From assembly GCA_003096255.1 (NCBI GenBank), contig PIXS01000058.1, forward strand, positions 1 to 6,344: a stretch of DNA of 6,344 nt. Direction: 5' to 3'. The translations under genes and the position numbers were made by a program. Positions 1 to 4,997 of this stretch are shown piece after piece. Numbering within the stretch: position 1 is the first letter of the stretch; every line of letters begins with the position of its first letter. The notes beneath the pieces were generated by a model. That model was not told the origin of the DNA. It searched no databases and was given only the letters and a program-made list of their open reading frames with translations. Source of the DNA: Candidatus Bathyarchaeum sp. (GTDB lineage: Archaea; Thermoproteota; Bathyarchaeia; Bathyarchaeales; Bathyarchaeaceae).

Positions 1-1
1 A

Positions 2-361
2 AACAGAAAAACCGTATCTGGTTTAGGTTTGCCGATGTTCAGAATTTCAAAAGATTCAGAAAAACTCGCAGACCTAATAGAGGCTAAAGGGTTTGCTATT
101 CTTCCTGATTTGCCTCACTGTGGTGAGTGCGGATTCAAAACATGTTATGAGTTGGCGAAGGCTTTGGTTGCGGATGAGCCTAACACAAAGGGTTGTCCGT
201 TGCTGTCCAAAGGCAAGTTTTCGATTGAGGTTAATGGCGAAGTTGTACCCCTCAAAGAATTTCCGCGTGAGTTCATACAGAAGACAGTAACAAGCTTGGT
301 TTCATCACTGCAGGACGTTCCCGAAATACGGACGTTAAAAATCAAGTTGGAAGACAAATAG
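2..361 (+). CDS. mobB: C-terminal part of a MobB-like molybdopterin-guanine dinucleotide biosynthesis protein with a 4Fe-4S domain (5' partial)
   Basis: The frame is open to the left edge with no stop, so 119 codons of a longer gene are visible. The visible part has a four-cysteine motif C-x2-C-x4-C-x16-C (visible residues 40, 43, 48, 65, beginning CGECGFKTC), the pattern of FeS-type [4Fe-4S] domains. A short beta-rich tail follows (FSIEVNGEVVPL, then a helix ending LKIKLEDK). From family knowledge, archaeal MobB proteins often join a P-loop GTPase to just this FeS domain and tail; MobB helps attach GMP to molybdopterin in the cytoplasm. The P-loop part would lie outside the window, so the assignment rests on the C-terminus alone. 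Internal starts at TTG 29 or ATG 35 would give a stand-alone protein of about 110 residues, but the open upstream frame and the conserved-looking GLP residues before them argue against that. A similar cysteine spacing occurs in CdhE-type proteins, whose size does not fit. It converges with ecfT, 5 bp away. Confidence 0.72.
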   Translation, partial: NRKTVSGLGLPMFRISKDSEKLADLIEAKGFAILPDLPHCGECGFKTCYELAKALVADEPNTKGCPLLSKGKFSIEVNGEVVPLKEFPREFIQKTVTSLVSSLQDVPEIRTLKIKLEDK

Positions 362-366
362 CTAGG

Positions 367-1158
367 TTAAACTATTTTCAGCAGGGAACCATACTGCCAA
401 AAAACGAATGCACACAAAACGGTTAAAGTCAGAGTCAAACTCATCAGCAGGTAATCAGTTTTTGACAAGGTTAAGGAGCGCATGTAGGTTCTTTCTTTTT
501 TGTATCTGAACGCGCGAGTTTCAAGGGCTACTGCAGAAGTTCTAGCCATAAGTAAATAGGTAATCAGCAGAGGAAGAAGCAGGGGCATGAAAGCCCGAAG
601 TTTTGTTACAACACTGCCCTTTTCTATTTCTAGTCCCCTTGTGGCCTGACCTAACATCACTTCTTTAGCTTGGTCGCGAATGTCAGGGATAAAACGGAGG
701 GCGATGTTGACCATGAATATCAAAGTAAAGGGCACATGTAGTCGCCGCATTGACAAAAGGAAGTCACGAGGGTTGGTTGTTAAACTGAAAATTGTTGAAG
801 AAACCATCAAAACTACGAAACGCAAACCTAAGGTCATACCGTAAACGATTCCATCTACGCTAAGCAGGTTGTAGTTTGCAAGAATCGGCCACGACTCAGG
901 TATTTGTAACAGAACAATTTTTGCAGAAAAGGGATAGAACACAGTTTGAGCTACCACAATTATTATGATGATGTACAGAAAGGGCTTGATGTATCCCCAT
1001 AGCTGCTCTGGAGGAATTTTTGAAACTGCAGACATAACTATGCAAACGAAAAGTAGCAACAAAAGAACAAACAAGTTTGGAAAAGCAATTGCAAGAGTTG
1101 AAACGCACATCACAATCAAAAATTTTGGCAAAGGATCAAGCCGATGCAAAAAAGACAT
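367..1158 (-). CDS. ecfT: Energy-coupling factor transporter transmembrane protein EcfT (CbiQ family)
   Basis: This 263-residue membrane protein is the coupling subunit of an ECF importer: it links the substrate-binding S component in the membrane to the two cytoplasmic ATPases. The N-terminus SFLHRLDPLPK matches the usual LHRLDP opening of the CbiQ/EcfT family. Hydrophobic segments lie at about residues 14-43, 58-76, 103-125, 143-158, 189-206 and 236-255. The two arginine signatures of the coupling helices are both present: ATRG at 172-175 and ETRAF at 213-217. From family knowledge these arginines dock into grooves of the ATPase pair. Length is typical of the family. It is the last gene of the operon, 29 bp after ecfA2; no clear Shine-Dalgarno precedes the ATG, so translation may depend on upstream genes. 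Family assignment is firm. The substrate is set by the S component, not by this protein. Confidence 0.93.
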   Translation of the reverse strand: MSFLHRLDPLPKFLIVMCVSTLAIAFPNLFVLLLLLFVCIVMSAVSKIPPEQLWGYIKPFLYIIIIIVVAQTVFYPFSAKIVLLQIPESWPILANYNLLSVDGIVYGMTLGLRFVVLMVSSTIFSLTTNPRDFLLSMRRLHVPFTLIFMVNIALRFIPDIRDQAKEVMLGQATRGLEIEKGSVVTKLRAFMPLLLPLLITYLLMARTSAVALETRAFRYKKERTYMRSLTLSKTDYLLMSLTLTLTVLCAFVFWQYGSLLKIV

Positions 1159-1187
1159 AGAAGTCTTGTCTGAGTCATAACGAGAAA

Positions 1188-2021
1188 TCAGCTCTGGTGC
1201 CTCCTTGAGTGTTCCTGAATAAACTTCGCCATGTCGTCTACCGAAAAAACGTTTGAAGGACAGCCTTTTTCTCTTAGCATTTCTCGAAGCTGCATTATGG
1301 GCGTAGGTTTAAGGCGCATCTGCTCAAGCAGTTTTGTGTCTCCCAAAATTTCAGTTGTTGGACCGTCAGCAACAATTTTGCCGTCATGAAGTGCAACAAT
1401 TCGTTGTGAATATGTAGCGATGTGACTGATGTTATGGCTGATAAGAATGACCAGTTTACCTTCGCTGTTAAGCTGTTTAACGAACTGCATTATTTTCATT
1501 GTTCGTTTGTAGTCTTGACCTCTCGTAGGTTCATCTAAAATTATTGTGCTCGGTTTCATGGCAAGAACAGAAGCTATAGCTACGCTTTGACGTTCACCAG
1601 AACTCAAACGGCGAGGATGAACGTCTTTGTAGCGTTCCAAACTAAGCAGCTTCAACGTTTTGCCTATACGGGCGTCAATTTCTTCTGAACCTAAACCTAG
1701 ATTTTTCAATCCAAAAGCGATTTCGTTTGTTACACTGTCACTAAACAGGTGATAATCGAAGTTCTGAAAGACGTAGCCAACCTCTTTCCCAAGCTCAGCA
1801 ACTGTGTATGCAAGATAGTCTTTTTCTTCAACAAGCACGCGTCCGCTGGTTGGCCTGAACATTCCTGTTAAAACTTTTGCTAGGGTTGTTTTGCCAGAGC
1901 CATTCCTGCCGATTATTGCAACAATTTCTCCGCAATTGAAGGAAACAGACACATCTTTCAGTGCATGGGTTCCATCGCGGTACACGTAACTGACGTCTTC
2001 GGCTTGTATTAAACTAGGCAT
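1188..2021 (-). CDS. ecfA2: ECF transporter ATP-binding protein, second ATPase (EcfA2-like)
   Basis: This 277-residue ABC ATPase powers the importer as a heterodimer with the preceding ATPase. Visible motifs are the A-loop tyrosine Y14, Walker A GRNGSGKT (38-45), Q-loop Q86 in VFQN, signature LSSGERQ (139-145), Walker B TIILDEPT (159-166) and switch histidine H196 in ISHN. The D-loop reads GQD at 168-170 where SALD/AGLD is commoner; I recall TRGQD from some ECF ATPases, so it does not suggest loss of function. The C-terminal 60 or so residues (PTPIMQLREML onward) are the extension typical of ECF ATPases. The ATG lies inside the upstream ATPase gene, giving an 8-bp overlap (2014-2021) that implies translational coupling and equal output of the pair. 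The A1/A2 numbering here follows gene order only. Confidence 0.94.
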   Translation of the reverse strand: MPSLIQAEDVSYVYRDGTHALKDVSVSFNCGEIVAIIGRNGSGKTTLAKVLTGMFRPTSGRVLVEEKDYLAYTVAELGKEVGYVFQNFDYHLFSDSVTNEIAFGLKNLGLGSEEIDARIGKTLKLLSLERYKDVHPRRLSSGERQSVAIASVLAMKPSTIILDEPTRGQDYKRTMKIMQFVKQLNSEGKLVILISHNISHIATYSQRIVALHDGKIVADGPTTEILGDTKLLEQMRLKPTPIMQLREMLREKGCPSNVFSVDDMAKFIQEHSRRHQS

Positions 2022-2859
2022 TTAATCTCATCACAATCAGTTCAAAGGCTTCAGACACTGTCAAAGGTGTTTTTTCAAAATCAAAACCACTGTCAACAAG
2101 TTTCTGAAATAACAAAGGAATCTGAGGCAAACCCAAACCTAAACTCTGAAAGAATTGACCCTTCGAGAAAACGTCATTGGGTGTACCGTTTACTTGTATT
2201 TGGCCGTCATTTAACAAAACAATTCTAGTAGCACAATCCACCAAAACATCCAAGTCGTGAGTGGCTAGAAGCACGGTAATTCCTTCTCGGTTTAGCTCTT
2301 TTAGAAAGCTAATTACACGCTCAGCGCTCTCTGAATCAAGATTCGACGTCGGCTCATCCAAAAGAAGAACTTTAGGCTTCATAGCAAGAACAGAAGCAAT
2401 CGCAACAAGCTGTTTCTGGCCTTCAGACAAATTGTTCGGCGATTTATACCGAAGTTCAGTTAATCCTGCTTTTTCCAAAATTCCGTCCACTCTACGCACA
2501 ATCTCGTCATGAGGCACACACAAGTTCTCAGGACCAAAGGCAACATCATCTTCAACTGTTTGAAAAAAGAGTTGCGAGTCAACTTCCTGAAAAACAATAC
2601 CTACAGAGGTTGCTAGCTCGCCTACTGGATGACTTTTTGTGTTTAAGCCATCAACAAAAACGTCGCCTTTGAGTTTGCCACGAAAATAGTGGGGAATAAG
2701 CCCGTTTATGAGCCTAAACAACGTGGTTTTGCCAGCACCAGTGCCTCCGATTATGCCCACGAATTCGCCAGAGTTGATCTCTAGGCTAAAGTCTTGGATT
2801 ACTGGCTTTTTGGCCAAGGGGTAAGTGTAAGTAACGTTTTTTATCTGAATTGCTTTCAA
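2014..2859 (-). CDS. ecfA1: ECF transporter ATP-binding protein, first ATPase (EcfA1-like), TTG start
   Basis: This 281-residue ABC ATPase has A-loop Y13, Walker A GGTGAGKT (38-45), Q-loop Q91 in VFQEVDSQLF, signature LSEGQKQ (144-150, with E where LSGGQ is standard), Walker B VLLLDEPT (164-171), a TSNLD D-loop ending at D175 and switch histidine H201 in ATHD. The Q-loop sequence with DSQLF is characteristic of EcfA/CbiO-type ATPases. The start is a TTG at 2859-2857: an in-frame TGA lies two codons upstream, so no earlier start exists, and the MKAIQIKNVTYTYP opening is the normal beginning of the domain. A short AGGT Shine-Dalgarno-like site overlaps the preceding stop. The gene lies 9 bp after a SUOX-like gene and overlaps ecfA2 by 8 bp, so the accessory proteins and the transporter are almost certainly on one transcript. 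Confidence 0.94.
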   Translation of the reverse strand: MKAIQIKNVTYTYPLAKKPVIQDFSLEINSGEFVGIIGGTGAGKTTLFRLINGLIPHYFRGKLKGDVFVDGLNTKSHPVGELATSVGIVFQEVDSQLFFQTVEDDVAFGPENLCVPHDEIVRRVDGILEKAGLTELRYKSPNNLSEGQKQLVAIASVLAMKPKVLLLDEPTSNLDSESAERVISFLKELNREGITVLLATHDLDVLVDCATRIVLLNDGQIQVNGTPNDVFSKGQFFQSLGLGLPQIPLLFQKLVDSGFDFEKTPLTVSEAFELIVMRLNA

Positions 2860-2866
2860 GTCTCAA

Positions 2867-2870
2867 ACCT
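2867..2870 (-). promoter_or_regulatory. Short Shine-Dalgarno-like AGGT for the TTG-started ecfA1
   Basis: AGGT on the minus strand lies 7 nt before the TTG at 2859 and overlaps the TAG stop of the preceding gene. It is weak, so re-initiation by ribosomes ending the upstream gene probably contributes. Confidence 0.4.
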
Positions 2871-3375
2871 AGCTAATTTCAATCAACACCACACTGGACA
2901 CCCAACGCTGAGCAAACTCATCAGAACCAATAACGAGACGCAATGGACCGTTTCCACCCTCAGAATAAGAAGCTAAGGCTTGTCCGTCTTTTTGGTAAAC
3001 TAGCATAATTTTTGGGTTCTCCATGATTTCGTCAACAGATAAAGTGATGGCGTAGCTGTCTATGGATTGGATGAACACTGATGAGGCATTTTCAGAAACG
3101 TCAGCAAGCTCTAAAAGACTTGCAACAGTAACCCCAGTGTAAGTGAACGTGCCTTCGTCTTCAACGTGAACAGCAGAATCCAAAGTTGCCTGCATGTCTG
3201 AAGAGGGCAAAGATTCAATCTCGCTCATAGTTAGATTCAACGGATTGTTCACTGTGCCTCCAATCTGCAGGGCGCCTTCTTGAACATCAACGGGTCGGGT
3301 GAAAAAGTATAGGGGAACTGCAACCGCAACAAGTAAAACAAAAACGATTACAGCAGTTTTAGTTCCTTTGTTCAT
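2869..3375 (-). CDS. Membrane-anchored protein with one sulfite-oxidase/molybdopterin-binding-like (SUOX-fold) domain, Mo-ligand cysteine absent
   Basis: This is a 168-residue protein. Residues 1-6 are basic and 7-26 form a hydrophobic segment acting as a membrane anchor or uncleaved signal. The rest is one domain resembling the oxidoreductase molybdopterin-binding family (PF00174): a beta start with NPLNLTMSEIESLPS, then FTYTGVTVASLLELADV (the W-x-G-v-x-L-x-x-LLe-x-AGV pattern), then GGNGPLRLVIG at 140-150 and VVLIEIS at the end (the G-G-P-L-R-L-V-v-P ... V-K-w-l-x-x-I-e pattern). True family enzymes hold molybdenum with a cysteine in an ECxGN-type motif; this protein contains no cysteine, so catalysis is unlikely. 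Two N-glycosylation sequons (N47, N96) suit an outside location. The ATG at 3375 is chosen over an in-frame GTG at 3387 because the GTG overlaps the best ribosome site, GTGGAG. Inference from the operon: a substrate-capture or accessory component of the ECF importer. Database names of the 'molybdopterin-dependent oxidoreductase' type would probably overstate what it does. Confidence 0.75.
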   Translation of the reverse strand: MNKGTKTAVIVFVLLVAVAVPLYFFTRPVDVQEGALQIGGTVNNPLNLTMSEIESLPSSDMQATLDSAVHVEDEGTFTYTGVTVASLLELADVSENASSVFIQSIDSYAITLSVDEIMENPKIMLVYQKDGQALASYSEGGNGPLRLVIGSDEFAQRWVSSVVLIEIS

Positions 3376-3381
3376 TTTGTG

Positions 3382-3387
3382 CTCCAC
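3382..3387 (-). promoter_or_regulatory. Shine-Dalgarno site that fixes the single-domain SUOX gene start
   Basis: GTGGAG on the minus strand has its GGAG core 6 nt before the ATG at 3375. Its GTG could itself be read as an in-frame start four codons earlier, but a start cannot serve as its own ribosome site, so the ATG is preferred. Confidence 0.65.
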
Positions 3388-3391
3388 TCGT

Positions 3392-4300
3392 TTAGTAGAC
3401 TTCTATTTGGGCAACCCATCGCACCCAGTATTGGCCCCATTTTAGCTCGGGGTCTTCCATGAACAAACGGAAAGGTCGACCGTCCTTAACTGTTAAGTGC
3501 TCGCCGTTTTCTAGGTAACCAATTAGCATGCCGTCAACTTGGGCTTGTATCATGTTGTATTCTTTGGAATATCCGTCGATGGCAGTAATTTTGATTTTGG
3601 TCGCAGTTTCAGAAACTCCAGCTACTTCTAGAATACTCCACAAATCTGCGCCAGTCCAGTTGGAGGTTCGTTGGGGTTCACCACCGGGAGCAAAAGCTAA
3701 CTGAACAGTTTTTGTTTCAAAGTCGGTTATGTCTAGTCCAGTTATGTTCAGGGGGGTTGAAACATCACCAGTTACTTGAATTACCCACAATCCAACGTTT
3801 AGACTAGCAACGTTTTTGATTTGAAACTGACTGGCAATGGAAGGAGCAATCAACTGAACTGGACCGCCAGTTTCTTCGGTCAGGTATTTGCCGTCTTTCA
3901 CGAAGGCCAGAATCATTTTTTCTTCAGGATATTGGGTGCTGTTCCAAGCCTGATACAGGTTTACTGTTTTGGAATAACCATCAGAAGCAGTTACTTCTAC
4001 AGGTCCAGCGTACCAGCTAACGCCGCTTCGTTCACAAAAGTCAGTAAACAAGACTCCAACATATGTCCCAGTTTCACCTTTGATGGTGTGGGTCACATTA
4101 GTTAGAGGCATTTCAGTCATGTCACTAACAGACACAACTGTAGTAGTTGCGCCGCCTCCTGAAACGATGACATCCCAATCAGGAGCGTCCCCTGAAGGAA
4201 GCAAACTGTTTCCAGAAGAAGAGGGAAAAAGCAGGTAAGCTCCTGCAGATACTCCAATTATCGCTATAACGATTACAGCTATGACTATTTTGTTGTCCAT
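3392..4300 (-). CDS. Membrane-anchored protein with two tandem SUOX/molybdopterin-binding-like domains, probable extracytoplasmic ECF partner
   Basis: This is a 302-residue protein. Residues 4-26 form one hydrophobic segment (MDNKIVIAVIVIAII...), an N-terminal anchor, followed by a Ser/Gly-rich linker to about 38. Two related domains follow, about 41-177 and 178-302. They share ASDGYSKT (105-112) and AIDGYSKE (240-247), a following acidic/hydrophobic strand (MILAFVKDG, MLIGYLENG), and the GGPVQLIAP (145-153) / GRPFRLFME (274-282) strand. Domain 2 also shows WTGADLWSILEVAGV, the PF00174-like W-x-G-x-x-L-x-x-LLe-x-AGV pattern. The only cysteine, C89, sits in a helix (DFCERSG), not at the molybdenum-ligand position. 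Four N-X-S/T sequons (N68, N120, N185, N214) fit an extracellular location. The ATG at 4300 was chosen because GAGGAA lies 6 nt before it and the hydrophobic anchor starts there; a longer frame from 4372 would overlap the S-component gene. It follows the S component by 10 bp. Role inferred from context: ligand capture for the ECF importer. The ligand is unknown. Confidence 0.75.
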   Translation of the reverse strand: MDNKIVIAVIVIAIIGVSAGAYLLFPSSSGNSLLPSGDAPDWDVIVSGGGATTTVVSVSDMTEMPLTNVTHTIKGETGTYVGVLFTDFCERSGVSWYAGPVEVTASDGYSKTVNLYQAWNSTQYPEEKMILAFVKDGKYLTEETGGPVQLIAPSIASQFQIKNVASLNVGLWVIQVTGDVSTPLNITGLDITDFETKTVQLAFAPGGEPQRTSNWTGADLWSILEVAGVSETATKIKITAIDGYSKEYNMIQAQVDGMLIGYLENGEHLTVKDGRPFRLFMEDPELKWGQYWVRWVAQIEVY

Positions 4301-4306
4301 AATTTT

Positions 4307-4312
4307 TTCCTC
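4307..4312 (-). promoter_or_regulatory. Shine-Dalgarno site that fixes the tandem SUOX gene start
   Basis: GAGGAA on the minus strand lies 6 nt before the ATG at 4300 and overlaps the TGA stop of the S-component gene. This supports the 4300 start over an upstream one at 4372 and suggests coupled translation. Confidence 0.7.
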
Positions 4313-4868
4313 ATAATCCAAGTTTTTTACATTCAACCAACAACGTGTTAGCGATAACACCCCCCAAACCACCGCTTATCGCAGCTAGTACCAAAGAGAA
4401 GATAAGAGGAACCAAGGGCAGCATTAGAACCAATGTTCCAACCAAGGCAGTTCCCACGAAGTTAGCTACAGAAGAAGCTCCAAAACAGCAACCCACACAA
4501 CAGGCTTTGTGTCTAGACAATAGGAAGAAGAGGTCTATTGCTACTCCGGGGCAGAGGTAAATTATGAAGGATAGTATGCCAAAGTTTCCAACTGGAAACA
4601 GGAGGCTGATTACTGCTTGTGTAAAGGCTGTGAGGCTAGCAGCTCCTGGCTTTCTTACAAGACCGTAAGCCATTACTGGCCACATCATGTATAGTCCCCC
4701 GGCTACGGCTCCAGTGGGAATGTAGAGGGAAGCGGTTATTACGCCTACGACTGGGCGAATGATACTTTTTGTGGCTAAGCCTAGACCTGCTAAGAGGGCC
4801 ATGGTGACTAGGTCGACTGTGGTTGTGTTCCAGATGTTTTGTGGGGGGCTTTGGTTTTTTGGTTTCAT
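4311..4868 (-). CDS. ECF transporter S component (substrate-specificity subunit), YkoE/ABC_cobalt-like
   Basis: This is a 185-residue integral membrane protein with about six hydrophobic segments (roughly 19-36, 38-56, 58-71, 79-95, 98-118, 130-175 as two helices). The stretch MMWPVMAYGLVRKPGAASL (61-79) and the following helix resemble the W...AAYMIRKPGAAL region of Bacillus YkoE, the S component proposed for thiamine or hydroxymethylpyrimidine; archaeal relatives carry only generic names. Its place as first gene of an operon with two EcfA ATPases and EcfT supports an S-component role strongly, but the substrate cannot be named. The start at 4868 gives a soluble N-terminus with KPKNQSPPQ ahead of the first helix; the longer frame to 5093 is rejected because it runs through the control region and antisense to hypF. 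There is no Shine-Dalgarno, consistent with a nearly leaderless transcript. Odd feature: a CCVGCC cysteine cluster at residues 123-128, just after the RHK loop. Confidence 0.82.
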   Translation of the reverse strand: MKPKNQSPPQNIWNTTTVDLVTMALLAGLGLATKSIIRPVVGVITASLYIPTGAVAGGLYMMWPVMAYGLVRKPGAASLTAFTQAVISLLFPVGNFGILSFIIYLCPGVAIDLFFLLSRHKACCVGCCFGASSVANFVGTALVGTLVLMLPLVPLIFSLVLAAISGGLGGVIANTLLVECKKLGL

Positions 4869-4892
4869 GTAAACCGTTATGCATGTGTAAAC
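4868..4892. repeat. Two direct TGTAAAC repeats at the start of the ECF operon
   Basis: TGTAAAC occurs at 4868-4874 and 4886-4892, 18 bp apart, flanking the predicted transcription start of the operon; the first overlaps the start codon. Seven-base repeats in A/T-rich DNA can arise by chance, so an operator role is only a possibility. Confidence 0.22.
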
Positions 4893-4897
4893 ATATC

Positions 4898-4911
4898 GAT
4901 AAAAACCTTTC
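4898..4911 (-). promoter_or_regulatory. Archaeal-type BRE/TATA promoter for the ECF operon
   Basis: On the minus strand GAAAGG is followed directly by TTTTTATC, matching a purine-rich BRE plus an A/T-rich TATA box. With the usual spacing of about 26 bp, transcription would start near 4875, some 7 nt before the ATG at 4868. That agrees with the absence of a Shine-Dalgarno there. This is inferred from spacing and composition only. Confidence 0.5.
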
Positions 4912-4923
4912 AGTTTTCCAAAA

Positions 4924-4932
4924 AACCCAGAA
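4924..4932 (+). repeat. 9-bp motif AACCCAGAA, copy 1
   Basis: This motif is identical to the one at 4954-4962, exactly 30 bp away, close to three helical turns. Copy 1 lies about 13 bp upstream of the proposed BRE of the ECF operon, a position where a regulator could act on that promoter. Confidence 0.45.
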
Positions 4933-4940
4933 TGCATCCT

Positions 4941-4949
4941 GTTTATTAG
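4941..4949 (+). promoter_or_regulatory. Weak TATA-like box for hypF
   Basis: GTTTATTAG is the only A/T-rich box of suitable type upstream of hypF on the plus strand. It would place a start near 4972, leaving a leader of about 25 nt that includes GGGAG. The upstream bases are not a good BRE, so the call is tentative. Confidence 0.3.
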
Positions 4950-4953
4950 TGTG

Positions 4954-4979
4954 AACCCAGAAAGTTGTTTTTCTGGTTT
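4954..4979. promoter_or_regulatory. Palindrome formed by motif copies 2 and 3, candidate operator at hypF
   Basis: AACCCAGAAA (4954-4963) and TTTCTGGTTT (4970-4979) are inverted copies pairing at 9 of 10 positions around a 6-bp centre. The palindrome lies between the weak hypF TATA-like box and the hypF start, where a bound protein would block transcription. As RNA it could also form a hairpin just before the GGGAG ribosome site. The left arm repeats the motif at 4924. Confidence 0.45.
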
Positions 4980-4981
4980 AA

Positions 4982-4986
4982 GGGAG
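4982..4986 (+). promoter_or_regulatory. Shine-Dalgarno-like GGGAG for hypF
   Basis: GGGAG precedes the proposed TTG start at 4998 by 11 nt, somewhat long but usable. GGAAG directly abuts the TTG and is too close to serve. No ATG or GTG competes in frame. Confidence 0.4.
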
Positions 4987-4997
4987 CAATCTGGAAG

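Larger units (their letters stand above)
367..4868 (-). other. Six-gene ECF importer operon with two SUOX-fold accessory genes
   Basis: All six genes read on the minus strand. From first to last, the steps between stop and next start are 10 bp, 16 bp, 9 bp, an 8-bp overlap and 29 bp, with no room for internal promoters outside coding sequence. S component, two anchored extracellular proteins, both ATPases and EcfT are present, so the module is self-contained, unlike group II systems whose S genes are scattered. The promoter candidate is at 4898-4911. No terminator is evident: the operon ends 5 bp from the convergent gene's stop, so its transcript must end inside or antisense to that gene. Confidence 0.85.

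Noticed and set aside
145..357. 70-codon minus-strand frame
   Set aside because: It is antisense to the FeS domain of the MobB-like gene, whose cysteine motif shows which strand codes.
330..380. T-run terminators for ecfT or the MobB-like gene
   Set aside because: There are only short runs (five T on the minus strand near 337-341, four T on the plus strand near 374-377) inside or beside coding sequence, too weak to call.
3821..4105. 94-codon plus-strand frame
   Set aside because: It is antisense to the tandem SUOX gene, with no ribosome site or recognisable motif.
3392..4372. Tandem SUOX protein starting at 4372
   Set aside because: It would overlap the S-component gene by about 60 bp and put 24 residues ahead of a normal membrane anchor; ATG 4300 has GAGGAA at good spacing.
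4636..4884. 82-codon minus-strand frame
   Set aside because: It is a shadow frame of the S component, rich in His/Arg/Ser/Pro with no domain character.
4869..4997. Thiamine (TPP), cobalamin or molybdenum-cofactor riboswitch in the control region
   Set aside because: With a predicted operon leader of a few bases and a short hypF leader there is no room for such an aptamer, and no characteristic core motifs were seen.
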